A DNA stretch of 64,000 nt, from positions 1 to 64,000 of the forward strand of contig CAJTBF010000016.1 in the NCBI GenBank assembly GCA_910574195.1, read 5' to 3'. The stretch comes from Lachnospiraceae bacterium (GTDB lineage Bacteria; Bacillota; Clostridia; Lachnospirales; Lachnospiraceae). Each line of letters begins with the position of its first letter. Position 1 is the first letter of the stretch. This document shows, piece by piece, positions 25,399 through 34,601 of this stretch. The notes beneath the pieces were generated by a model. That model was not told the DNA's origin and ran no database searches. It saw only the letters and a list, made by a program, of their open reading frames with translations. The translations under genes and the position numbers were made by a program.

Positions 25399-28300
25399 TT
25401 AATCCTCCCAGATAACAACCTGCCCATTTACCTGCATATCTACATTTCTCATTGAAGTCATAGTTTCAATTGCATCATCATAAGTATCTGAATTAAATTG
25501 TTTTAACAAGCGCTTCTCCAAATTAAGATTTGAAGGCGGCGTTACCATAAAGCGCCTTCCAAAATACAACTGTGTTTCAGGTTCATCAGAATGACACTCA
25601 TCAACTATTTCCTGCCACTTATCAACGAATTCTTTGATTTCATGTCGTGCAAGACCAGATTCGTCACGTAATAACGGAAAGCTTCTTTCATTAATGTCTT
25701 TCATTCGATTTACGACAAAATTTTCTACCTTCTCAATATCCGTCTTAAAATACTCCTCATCAAAATTACCTGCATCTTTGTCAGAGATCAGACTGTCCAT
25801 TTGTCTAATTAATGTGACAATGACAGCATGTAAGGCCCTCTCTCTGGCAGGTTTTGAGAACGGGGTTGCTCCTGTCGGCTCAACAAATCTGTAGAAGGAT
25901 TCATGGTAAGGTCTAAATTGCTCATAATGTGACCGATCCCTGCTCTTTGTAGCATCGTATTGGACAAAAACCACACCCGGATAGGATCTTCCGACACGGC
26001 TGGAGGCCTGTATATATTCACTTGTCAATTTTGGCTGTCCTACCATCAACATAACATTCAGACGTGCCACATCAATTCCGACGGATATCATGTTAGTAGC
26101 CAGCAAGATATTTGAAGCATAATGTTTGGACTCGATATTTTCCTTTGAATATTCTATTTTTTCAAGCCTATCCAATGTTTCATTCAATTCAGTTGTGGTT
26201 ACTCGGCTCGTCAATTCATCAGCCGATATAATTTGTCTACGTGACGTAAAGAGTCTGTTCGCAGTACGAATAATGAAATCTTTCACATCATCGTCTACGA
26301 GAGTAGACGCTTTACCTAAGTCTTTTAGGCTGTTAAAATACGCCGTTAATGTCCAAAACTTATCTTTCACCGGATCAGGAAGATCAGCCATATATTCCCT
26401 CTGTAAAAGTGCAGCCATGGTTCTGATTTCAGTCATTGCCTTAGTCTTTCCTGCCGGCATTATTCCTACATATATTCTGCCAAATAATCCTCTATCGTAA
26501 TCTATTTGTGCTTCTTTTGCAAAAAAAGAATCCTCTGCGTTCAACCCGGGAGCCGGAAATTGTGCCACATCGCGATCATAAAGAACAGAGCATTGTTCAT
26601 TTGCCCTACGTATAGTTGCAGTCGAAGCAATAATCTTAGCGGGAACTCCCTTTAACCGGCACAAACCGTCTATTGCGGTTTCATAAAGTCCTACCATGGT
26701 TCCGAGTGCGCCGGAAATCAGATGTAACTCGTCTTGTACAATCAATTCGGGAGTTCTTCTTTTAGTATCTACACCAAAGAAAGCACCGATTCTCCCATCC
26801 CACGGCATCATGGCAAATTTATCAACCGTACCGAACAGCAAGGTCGGCGGATTATCATACAATTCTTCATCAATAATCTGAATAGGAAGTTTTAGAGTAA
26901 AGTCACAATCTTCATTGGGGCAAAACATATAAAAGTGCTTACCCTTCATACTATAGCCCCACTCGCCGACTATTTTTCTATCCTTCTCATCTTTTACAAG
27001 TTTTGTACCACACCACGGGCACTTTAAAACCTGAAATTTATTATTTCTTTCCTTTGCATTTCTCACCTCATATGGTTTTGTAACATTTTTTAATTTTTTC
27101 AGATACTCTTCTGCCTTATCATTCTTATTCGGAATATGGGTATCTCCAATCCATAATCCGATAGTAATAGGGCTGTTTCCCAATAAATATGCCGGATATT
27201 TGTGTTTTTTCTTGAGAGAATCCTGTCTTATATATTCGCATGCACAGATTAGAGTCGAAGCCCTTGTAAACTGCTGTGATGCAAGTAAACGAAGTGTATA
27301 TCGCATAATCACTGCCGTTCCATCCGATTCTTCTGTATACTTCAGTCTCCTGTAAAAGATGGTAAACGCAGTAAGTCCCAAATAAGCTTCTGTCTTACCA
27401 CCGCCTGTCGGAAACCATATCAGATCAACCAACAGCCTATCTTCACTGTTATCAAATACTATAGAGTTAATATCCATCAAAAGGAATGCCAGCTGAAATG
27501 GGCGCCAACGTGAAGTCGTATCGTCTGCAACCGAATAATCCAAATTATTCAACCAGTCTGTTATTTCACTGTCTCCCGGATATCTGTCAGCATTTTCTTC
27601 CGCCATTTTATTCTGCATTCCTATGTGTATTCTCTGCATAAACATAGCTCTGTTAGCGAGCATGAATGCATTCCAAGCTGTTTCATCTTTTTCCAGAGTT
27701 TCGATTCCCTCACGCATTCTCCCATAAGATTTTTTACATGCATCAATATTCTTTGAAGCCGGTGCAGAGAACTTCGGATCAAGGGTTTTTGCCTCAAAAT
27801 AAAGCCCGTCAATCCAGTTTTTATACAAATTTACGAATTTCCTTAACGAGTTAATCCTTTCATTTTTATCGGATAAAACAAGATCCGAATAATATTTCAT
27901 GGAAAGTTCAGAGGCAGATATATCATCATTTTGCGGTAATGAAAAATCCATTGCCGGGACTTCGCAAATTGGGAAATAGTCTGTCTTTACGAAACCGCAA
28001 CCATCATCATCAACTTTCCAATCTGCAGATATGCCAAGACCGATTCCATATATCTTTTTATTACGATACAGCATCGCAAGCCCTTGTTCTTCATCATCCA
28101 TGTATTCAGGTGATGTATCTGTTTTATTTTCAATAAAAATAAATTCATTATTTTGCGATAAAACTTTCACCTCTGGCTGCAAAAGACAGTGATGCGGTTT
28201 TGACGGGGTCTCTTCCATATTATTTACAAGCATAATGGTAATGCTCCATGTGTCATCCCTGAGTTTTGTACGCAATGCGGAAATTTTTACCGAAACACCA

Positions 28301-29076
28301 TCGAATTCAATCGGCGTTCCGTCAACAAAGTCCTCATTACCAAAATTAATTGCATAGTCATTGATCTCATGTGGTTGCCTTACATATCCTCTGCTTAAAC
28401 AATCAACGAGCCGAAAAGCTCGTTTTTTAAGATCACCTGCCTCATCTTCCGGTATTGTATCCTTTTCAAAAATGTCTCTAACTTCCTTTCCCGTAAGCTG
28501 AGAAATAAGACGAAGAACATTCTTTTCTTTATCAAATATAATTTTATGTGATATTTCAGGTGGTACTGCATAGCTATTTAGGTCTTTTGGGTTATAAGGA
28601 ACCATGCAATCTGTAACAACCGCTTTACGATATGTTGCAAATTTAATAACACACTTTATTATATCTGTTTTCCCTTTTACAAGAAAAGTCAATCCCATAG
28701 AAGACGGCTTATATTGAGTAGCTAAACTGATTTCTTCATCTAACCCTTCATCTGCTATATCATCTTCTTCATAATGATGAAATTTTGATTCTGCTGTCCT
28801 AACACTTTTATTCGTTTCATCAGCGATATTAGTATCAGTGGGACCTGAACCATCATTCTCTTTTTGATCAACTTCGTCATTGTCTAATCCAACTCTATCC
28901 CCCTGAGGGAACAGTATTCCGACAGAGTATCTGCTGATAGGAGAGGCAGAGATTAATTCATGTTCTGAATCCGGAACGGAAAATTCCGATCCGGGACCGG
29001 CAAGTTCAGCTTTAATCTCATTAATATATTTCTCTCTTGCCGAGATCAACTCTTTTTTAATTTCTCCATTAGTCAT
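25399..29076 (-). CDS. drmA: DISARM helicase DrmA
   Basis: A 1225-residue SF2 helicase. Walker A FPTGGGKT (555-562), motif II QDELH (781-785, a DEAH variant), motif III STAT (818-821), motif V ATNMISVGID (993-1002) and motif VI QASSRVGRS (1023-1031) are all intact. A four-cysteine ribbon (CPWC and CP-x3-C) sits at 686-724 between the RecA lobes. The long N-terminal ~540 residues are typical of DrmA. In DISARM the DrmA-DrmB complex recognises and blocks incoming phage DNA. Its ATG overlaps the drmE stop (ATGA), so the operon is tightly coupled. Confidence 0.9.
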   Translation of the reverse strand: MTNGEIKKELISAREKYINEIKAELAGPGSEFSVPDSEHELISASPISRYSVGILFPQGDRVGLDNDEVDQKENDGSGPTDTNIADETNKSVRTAESKFHHYEEDDIADEGLDEEISLATQYKPSSMGLTFLVKGKTDIIKCVIKFATYRKAVVTDCMVPYNPKDLNSYAVPPEISHKIIFDKEKNVLRLISQLTGKEVRDIFEKDTIPEDEAGDLKKRAFRLVDCLSRGYVRQPHEINDYAINFGNEDFVDGTPIEFDGVSVKISALRTKLRDDTWSITIMLVNNMEETPSKPHHCLLQPEVKVLSQNNEFIFIENKTDTSPEYMDDEEQGLAMLYRNKKIYGIGLGISADWKVDDDGCGFVKTDYFPICEVPAMDFSLPQNDDISASELSMKYYSDLVLSDKNERINSLRKFVNLYKNWIDGLYFEAKTLDPKFSAPASKNIDACKKSYGRMREGIETLEKDETAWNAFMLANRAMFMQRIHIGMQNKMAEENADRYPGDSEITDWLNNLDYSVADDTTSRWRPFQLAFLLMDINSIVFDNSEDRLLVDLIWFPTGGGKTEAYLGLTAFTIFYRRLKYTEESDGTAVIMRYTLRLLASQQFTRASTLICACEYIRQDSLKKKHKYPAYLLGNSPITIGLWIGDTHIPNKNDKAEEYLKKLKNVTKPYEVRNAKERNNKFQVLKCPWCGTKLVKDEKDRKIVGEWGYSMKGKHFYMFCPNEDCDFTLKLPIQIIDEELYDNPPTLLFGTVDKFAMMPWDGRIGAFFGVDTKRRTPELIVQDELHLISGALGTMVGLYETAIDGLCRLKGVPAKIIASTATIRRANEQCSVLYDRDVAQFPAPGLNAEDSFFAKEAQIDYDRGLFGRIYVGIMPAGKTKAMTEIRTMAALLQREYMADLPDPVKDKFWTLTAYFNSLKDLGKASTLVDDDVKDFIIRTANRLFTSRRQIISADELTSRVTTTELNETLDRLEKIEYSKENIESKHYASNILLATNMISVGIDVARLNVMLMVGQPKLTSEYIQASSRVGRSYPGVVFVQYDATKSRDRSHYEQFRPYHESFYRFVEPTGATPFSKPARERALHAVIVTLIRQMDSLISDKDAGNFDEEYFKTDIEKVENFVVNRMKDINERSFPLLRDESGLARHEIKEFVDKWQEIVDECHSDEPETQLYFGRRFMVTPPSNLNLEKRLLKQFNSDTYDDAIETMTSMRNVDMQVNGQVVIWED

Positions 29077-31721
29077 AACAGAATTTCCTCCTCTTCTACA
29101 GGTTTATTCGCCAGCCTTACAGGAACGATAAATGGATTTTCCAAAACAGATATCCTGTCTATCTCTAATGTTGTTGACAGTTTATCTACATTTTCATATA
29201 TTTCCCCGAGAATTATATTTCCCCTCGGAATCGTTCCTTTCAGCTTCTCTGTAATCGCTACTCCGATTAATTTTAAAATTTCTTTTCGCTCCCTCCGAAC
29301 CATCCTGCACGCCTCAAAGTATTCATGTGGCTTCTCCAAAAGATGTGAATCCTTCGTTAGCTCTGCTATATGCTGTATAGTCTTTTCATTTCTAGGCCCG
29401 ACAATATGACTGTCTTCAGAAAGCCATTGCCTAACAGCCATTTCTTGAACGGTGCTCCCATATTTTTTCAATCGGCGTGCCAGCTCCCGGTATGTAATAT
29501 TGTTATTATCTTTATATTTACGAAGAACATCTTTCCAATAAGACGCTTTTTCACTGGCATCTACGATATTTTCACTAAAACGCCCACCTGACAAAAGTTG
29601 ATCATAAATCGTATCCACCATATTTTTTGTATATGAATCCCTGGACATAAAAATTAAGGTATCACTGGGGATAATGTTTTCCGGTTCCTTTTCAATTATT
29701 GTACCCGAAGATGAGTTATAAACAACCGCCCTGTAATACTTTGTGAACAATATTAATTCACCACTCAGAAAAGATCCCGTTACAACAATCTCTGCTGAGG
29801 TCTGAGCGGAATTCGACTCACTAACGGTACTATGAAAATTCGAAAGTTCGAAAATAGGAAGCCTGTCTATAAGGTCATCCGATTCTTCTATCATATTGAC
29901 ATCATGTTCTATATTTTTAATATTCTTCTCGCTATCAGGAAAATATCCTGTATCAATACCTTTATCTCCGGTAATGCCTATTACTCGATTTAGTTCATAA
30001 TCGAGTTCTTCGAGTTTTGCTTTTTTTAACTGAAATATCTTTTGTTCATTTTCATATGCAAAAAAAACGACTTCAGCAGCAGTTTTGCAATTCATCGGAT
30101 CAAATAATTTATTCTTTATATTGCCTGCAACCAGAACCCCATCATAATTTTTTTTTGAATTAAAACGACTCGGAGTAATTATTTCTATGTTCTCTGCTAT
30201 TCGCATATATGATTTCAGGAGATCAATGTAATATGCTTTAGGAACAATAAGAGCAATTTGAGAATCTCGCTTATAATAATTACTCACATACTGCTTCATC
30301 GAATCAAACTTAGGGCATTTCAAATACTCCTTTTTATATTGCTCTTCTATGCCTCCAACCACTTTAAAGCATATTTCCTGATATGCCCCAGCATCTTCGG
30401 CAAGTTCCTGAAGTTCTCCGATACGGATTTTCGGTGAAATGACACTGGCATTAACCATGTTTTTGCCGATAGCCGATTCCATGTATTCCATCGAAAACAA
30501 AGAGGTATTTAAAAGATTTATCAGTGAATATGCAATAAGTACAAACTTATTCTTTTTGTTATCATCCAATGTCGAGTCTTGTATGATTCTTAAAGCATTT
30601 CGGAGTTCCTTATACTGTTTCCATGTCCATCCGCCGTCTACATTTTCACAAACGACATAATTATAAATAATGTTCTGTGCTTGATGATGAAATTCTTCCA
30701 GCAAACTAGCTCCGTCACCATCTTTATGCTTTAATATGGTGAATTGCTTTAAATAATCCTTGGTACACGCAAAGACAGATTTATCTTTTACCCTTTCCAG
30801 CGCATATTTGCAAAGAACAGGATTGATTACACCGCTTACATTTATGCATTTTATAGATTTGCGATTCAGCAAGTCATCTAATTCGGTATTCTCCGTAACA
30901 CGAGGTCCGGCATTGATAATCTCCAGTCCGGAGGGGTTATTACTTTTATCAAGAAGCAGCTCTCTTGCGGTCGAAATATCACCTGTTACCTTCAAAACCG
31001 AATCTATTTTTAATTGATTTGAACCTATCTGATACTCTTTTCCTGATGATGTATAATAAGATACCGGTATAATATCCAACAAATCAACGGTCTTATTTTC
31101 AAATCGGATATGAGTGTTCCTCACCAAATCAGTAAAATATTCTCTACTGCAAACAATAATCATCGATCGGTTAACAACAGCCGGTATTTCATTATCTGGA
31201 ACTTCAAACAGGTACGCCAAAAAATCCTCGCGATTGGATTTTTTCCGTCTGAGTCCCATCCCGTCAGTCCGAACAGAAGTTCCATAATACGGTTTAATCA
31301 AATTACCTTTTTCAACCGGAACATATCTAATTGAAATACCGTTTTTCCCTTTTGCATCCTGTTGCAGTACATAATAAGACTTATTTTCATTGTTTTGAAA
31401 CGGATCTGTTTCCAGCCCTCTCCATTTAAATCTCTCATTGCTATATACAACAATGTCTCCATCCATAAATTCAGGAATAAAACTTTTATTTGACTCTACC
31501 TCAAGCATAATACATCTCAACGCTGCGATTACTATGGAAAGCACATCAAAACATTTGGATCCTGTATGGAGGCTGAAACTTATACTTCTTTTTTCAGCAA
31601 AAAATTCACTTGTAAGGAACTCTATATATCTGTTCAAAATCTCATCATCAGATAACAGTTCCTTTTTATAAAAGATATTACATTTTTCTATCAATATTTG
31701 TGAAAGTCTTCTGCCGTCCAT
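29073..31721 (-). CDS. drmE: DISARM class 2 protein DrmE
   Basis: 882 residues with no strong catalytic motif. Size, position (between the cytosine methylase and drmA) and general character match DrmE, the class 2 DISARM marker whose role is not established. The C-terminal region includes an HTH-like stretch (NITYRELARRLKKYGSTVQEMAVRQWL). An ATG at 31760 is in frame, but it overlaps drmMII and has no ribosome site; the ATG chosen has GAGGAG at good spacing. The call depends partly on context; a profile search would settle it. Confidence 0.72.
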   Translation of the reverse strand: MDGRRLSQILIEKCNIFYKKELLSDDEILNRYIEFLTSEFFAEKRSISFSLHTGSKCFDVLSIVIAALRCIMLEVESNKSFIPEFMDGDIVVYSNERFKWRGLETDPFQNNENKSYYVLQQDAKGKNGISIRYVPVEKGNLIKPYYGTSVRTDGMGLRRKKSNREDFLAYLFEVPDNEIPAVVNRSMIIVCSREYFTDLVRNTHIRFENKTVDLLDIIPVSYYTSSGKEYQIGSNQLKIDSVLKVTGDISTARELLLDKSNNPSGLEIINAGPRVTENTELDDLLNRKSIKCINVSGVINPVLCKYALERVKDKSVFACTKDYLKQFTILKHKDGDGASLLEEFHHQAQNIIYNYVVCENVDGGWTWKQYKELRNALRIIQDSTLDDNKKNKFVLIAYSLINLLNTSLFSMEYMESAIGKNMVNASVISPKIRIGELQELAEDAGAYQEICFKVVGGIEEQYKKEYLKCPKFDSMKQYVSNYYKRDSQIALIVPKAYYIDLLKSYMRIAENIEIITPSRFNSKKNYDGVLVAGNIKNKLFDPMNCKTAAEVVFFAYENEQKIFQLKKAKLEELDYELNRVIGITGDKGIDTGYFPDSEKNIKNIEHDVNMIEESDDLIDRLPIFELSNFHSTVSESNSAQTSAEIVVTGSFLSGELILFTKYYRAVVYNSSSGTIIEKEPENIIPSDTLIFMSRDSYTKNMVDTIYDQLLSGGRFSENIVDASEKASYWKDVLRKYKDNNNITYRELARRLKKYGSTVQEMAVRQWLSEDSHIVGPRNEKTIQHIAELTKDSHLLEKPHEYFEACRMVRRERKEILKLIGVAITEKLKGTIPRGNIILGEIYENVDKLSTTLEIDRISVLENPFIVPVRLANKPVEEEEILL

Positions 31722-31734
31722 TAATCCCAACTCC

Positions 31735-33282
31735 TCAATCCTTCTCTTTTTCTCGGGCATTAAATGTTCTTTTGTAACAGACGTTTTTCTTCTCTACGCA
31801 TTTTGATGTATATTTTCCCCTGGAAACCCTTTTTATTTCACCTTCCTTTACCATGCATGAAAGAAGAACATTTGTGCTTCCACTTGTCATCTCTAATATT
31901 GTCTGAACATCTTTATTGGTAATAATTTTCTTATCATTTATCAGCTTCAACACTTTCTCTTTCTGGCTATATGGTGAGAGATTCAAATGTTCTCGGTATT
32001 TTACGTATCGTGTTGTTTTACCGCGTGACACACGAATAAGTTCACCCTTATCAATCAGTCTCTTTAGCAGTACTCCGGCCTGCGCCGACTTAATATCCAA
32101 CAAATCCATAACATCCCGTTTCGTAAAAAACTCATTATTGTTTGCTAAAGCGCGAACTACATCATCCTGCTGCTCTTCAAGAATATTAAAACAATTCAGC
32201 ATAAATTCGGCCATTGTCCGAATAAGCGGAATTGAAACAGAATTTCCCAGTTGCTTATATTTCTGTTCATCTGTTGTACCTTCCGGGAAACTGAAAGTAT
32301 CGTTACCGTCTTCATCGATAAAGGCGTACCCCACAAACCCTTGTAAACGTCCCCATTCGGTCGGAGTCATAGTTCTTATTCCTTCTGAATTCAGTACCGT
32401 TTTTCTCCCTTTCAACATTTTTCCGGCGACGCCATCTTTTGGCTGATAAATCAGATTCCTTTCCTTTCCGGAACCACCTGTAGCAAGAATGGTATTTGCA
32501 ATCGGATGTTCTTCACCCTTCATGTTTACAACACAATATCCGAATCCATTACCGTTCTTATGATTACGAATCTTATGTTTTTTTAGTGTGTCCAAATACC
32601 CTTGCGCAATATAATATTTATCATCAACATTATTCTCAAGTATCTCATTGATATCTCTATAAATAATTTCATTTGATGACTCTGGTAACTGTTGATTCAG
32701 GAGTTTAATTGCCTTTCCGTATTTTTTTTTACTAAATGCCATAATATAAGCCCGCGGACGATTTTGAGGCAGACCAAAATATCTGGTATTTCTGACTAGA
32801 GAGCTTCTGCTATACTCGTATTCTCCGTTCTCATTAACCAGCACACCGATAACACGGTACTCCAACTCATCTTCAAGCGTTTTTATTATCGTCTTGATTG
32901 TATTTCCCTTATCATGTGAGACAAGGTTCTCAACATTTTCAAGGAAAACAGCTCTCGGGTTTGTCCTCGATATAATATCCGCTATATCAAAAAATATTGT
33001 TCCTCGGGTTGTATCTCTGAAGCCTAGTTGTTCCCCGATTCTGCTGAAAGGCTGACACGGGAAACCTGCTAATAGGACATCATACTCCGTTTCTACAACC
33101 TTTTTTTTGAATTCTTCTGAAGTTAAATCATTTGTAGGATCTTCTTTGAATAAATGCTTATACGTTGCAGCTGCGGCAGTATCAATTTCTGCCGACAACA
33201 CATTTTTAAACGAACCGGTCAGTTCAAATCCCTTTCTGATTCCTCCTATTCCGGCACACAAATCAATTGTCTTATATACCAT
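31735..33282 (-). CDS. drmMII: DISARM cytosine-5 DNA methyltransferase DrmMII with C-terminal winged helices
   Basis: 515 residues. A C5-methylase core has motif I DLCAGIGGIRKGFE (7-20), the catalytic Cys in GFPCQPFS (73-80), ENV (115-117), LPQNRPRAY, and LGNSVSIPLIR near 345. It marks host DNA so that DISARM spares it. After about residue 385 two similar ~45-residue winged-helix units follow, each ending in a shared 'ELIRVSRGK' / 'EIKRVSRGK' wing, which the family core does not need. They may help target site choice or autoregulation. It lies 9 bp downstream of vsr and 13 bp before drmE. Confidence 0.9.
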   Translation of the reverse strand: MVYKTIDLCAGIGGIRKGFELTGSFKNVLSAEIDTAAAATYKHLFKEDPTNDLTSEEFKKKVVETEYDVLLAGFPCQPFSRIGEQLGFRDTTRGTIFFDIADIISRTNPRAVFLENVENLVSHDKGNTIKTIIKTLEDELEYRVIGVLVNENGEYEYSRSSLVRNTRYFGLPQNRPRAYIMAFSKKKYGKAIKLLNQQLPESSNEIIYRDINEILENNVDDKYYIAQGYLDTLKKHKIRNHKNGNGFGYCVVNMKGEEHPIANTILATGGSGKERNLIYQPKDGVAGKMLKGRKTVLNSEGIRTMTPTEWGRLQGFVGYAFIDEDGNDTFSFPEGTTDEQKYKQLGNSVSIPLIRTMAEFMLNCFNILEEQQDDVVRALANNNEFFTKRDVMDLLDIKSAQAGVLLKRLIDKGELIRVSRGKTTRYVKYREHLNLSPYSQKEKVLKLINDKKIITNKDVQTILEMTSGSTNVLLSCMVKEGEIKRVSRGKYTSKCVEKKNVCYKRTFNAREKEKD

Positions 33283-33291
33283 CGTTCCCTC

Positions 33292-33705
33292 TTATTTGTT
33301 TTTCACAGCAGTTTCAATAATGTCAGCACATTTACAAACATCCTTTTTAATCTCCTTACCCCAGAATCGAAGAACAGTCCACCCATCAGACTTGAGCACA
33401 TCGGTTACTTCTATGTCCCTTTGCATATTTCTTTCAATTTTCGGAATCCAGAAATCTCGTCTGCTTTTTATATCTTCCTTACGATGTTCCCAATCATATC
33501 CATGCCAAAATTCGCTGTCACAAAAAACTGCTACTTTTTTACCGATAAATGCAATATCTGGATGTCCGAAAACATTTTTTACATTTTTCCTGTAGCGTAA
33601 ACCGCGCTTCCACAATTCTTTTCGCAAAAGCAGTTCTATCTCGGAATCTTTATTTTTAATCGCCTGCATATTCTTATGCCGTTGTTCCGGCGTAAGTCTG
33701 TCCAT
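33292..33705 (-). CDS. vsr: Very short patch repair (Vsr) endonuclease
   Basis: Vsr nicks T:G mismatches left when 5-methylcytosine deaminates, so it usually travels with a C5-methylase. The 137 residues are full length: MDRLTPEQRHKNMQAIKNKD start, the catalytic Asp in FGHPDIAF (D50), and VAVFCDSEFWHG (58-69) with its histidine. It is the first gene of the defence operon, directly before drmMII. It also could have been recruited as a nuclease of the system. GGAG lies ten bases before the ATG. Confidence 0.92.
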   Translation of the reverse strand: MDRLTPEQRHKNMQAIKNKDSEIELLLRKELWKRGLRYRKNVKNVFGHPDIAFIGKKVAVFCDSEFWHGYDWEHRKEDIKSRRDFWIPKIERNMQRDIEVTDVLKSDGWTVLRFWGKEIKKDVCKCADIIETAVKNK

Positions 33706-33739
33706 TGAAGACCATCTCCATATTTTCTGTATTAGTTAT

Positions 33740-33768
33740 ATTCTACCACGACCTTTTCTTTAAGTCAC
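33740..33768 (-). promoter_or_regulatory. Likely promoter of the vsr-drm operon (GTGACT-17-TAGAAT)
   Basis: On the minus strand GTGACT (33763-33768), 17-bp spacer, TAGAAT (33740-33745), about 35 bp ahead of the vsr ATG. The moderate -35 box fits a modest constitutive level. Confidence 0.5.
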
Positions 33769-33834
33769 TTTATTCCATGATAAAACTAAACGAAAACTAA
33801 GCGTGTCTGAAATCCAAAAGATTAAACTCCTATA

Positions 33835-34176
33835 TCACAGATTCTCTTTTTCTTTACCCAATCCCATTTCTCTATTTTTCTCTCTACCGAAATTTTTAAT
33901 CATATCCGTCATCAGAAGTATCCCCACTTGCAATCCAATCTCCATATACACACTGGCCGTCTCACTGCTGACTTCATTGCACAGATCCAACAGTTCCGAA
34001 GTCTTACTCTTATCATATTTTTCTACAGCCTTCTCAAACCTCATGTACGGTTCATCCAATCGTTCCTCATAGCTCCGATCATCTTCATCCGGTCCCGGCC
34101 CAAACAAAAGATAATCTGCTATCCCCCGTATTGTGGCTCTTTCAAATATTTTATCAACATTCATTCTCTGGTTCAT
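33835..34176 (-). CDS. Element-borne protein of unknown function
   Basis: 113 residues, acidic and helical, from MNQRMNVDKIFERATIRGIADYL. No domain recognised; FGPGPDEDDRSYEERLDEPYMRFEKAV is a distinctive middle. Similar small proteins occur beside XRE genes in Lachnospiraceae elements (general recollection). AAGGAAAGG upstream supports this ATG over a longer frame. It is divergent from the XRE regulator at 34284, which may control it. Confidence 0.6.
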   Translation of the reverse strand: MNQRMNVDKIFERATIRGIADYLLFGPGPDEDDRSYEERLDEPYMRFEKAVEKYDKSKTSELLDLCNEVSSETASVYMEIGLQVGILLMTDMIKNFGREKNREMGLGKEKENL

Positions 34177-34283
34177 CCTTTCCTTATAGCGAAACTTTTC
34201 GTTATTACGAAACATTATAATCTGAATACTACCTACAATCAAGATATATTTCTTTATTACGAATTTTCAGGAGTAGTTCAGAT

Positions 34284-34520
34284 ATGCAGAAGATCAGACC
34301 CGACATGGATATCGGTCATAATATCCAACGTCTAAGACGAAATGCAAATATGACACAGGAGCAGGTTGTTGCTCACTTACAGCTTATGGGAATTGAAATC
34401 TCCAAAAGCACTTACGCCAAACTGGAGACCAACCGAATGAATATAAAGGTCAGTGAACTTGTAGCACTCAGCAAGATCTTTGATGCTGATATCGCCGAAT
34501 TCTTTTCCGGATTACTTTAA
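34284..34520 (+). CDS. XRE-family transcriptional regulator (78 aa)
   Basis: A compact Cro/CI helix-turn-helix protein: IGHNIQRLRRNANMTQEQVVAHL (10-32) then ISKSTYAKLETNRMNIKVSELVAL is the DNA-binding fold and fills most of the protein. AGGAG lies upstream of the ATG. Divergent from the unknown 113-residue gene, it may regulate that gene or the defence operon further on. Confidence 0.85.
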   Translation: MQKIRPDMDIGHNIQRLRRNANMTQEQVVAHLQLMGIEISKSTYAKLETNRMNIKVSELVALSKIFDADIAEFFSGLL

Positions 34521-34601
34521 TCATTTACGCCAAATTACGCAATTACAGCCGAAACTGTCAATGTCCTTTCCAAGCTTCATTGACTGTTCCGGCTGTTTTT
34601 T

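Noticed and set aside
31722-31760. Longer DrmE start
   Set aside because: No ribosome site and it overlaps drmMII; the internal ATG has GAGGAG.
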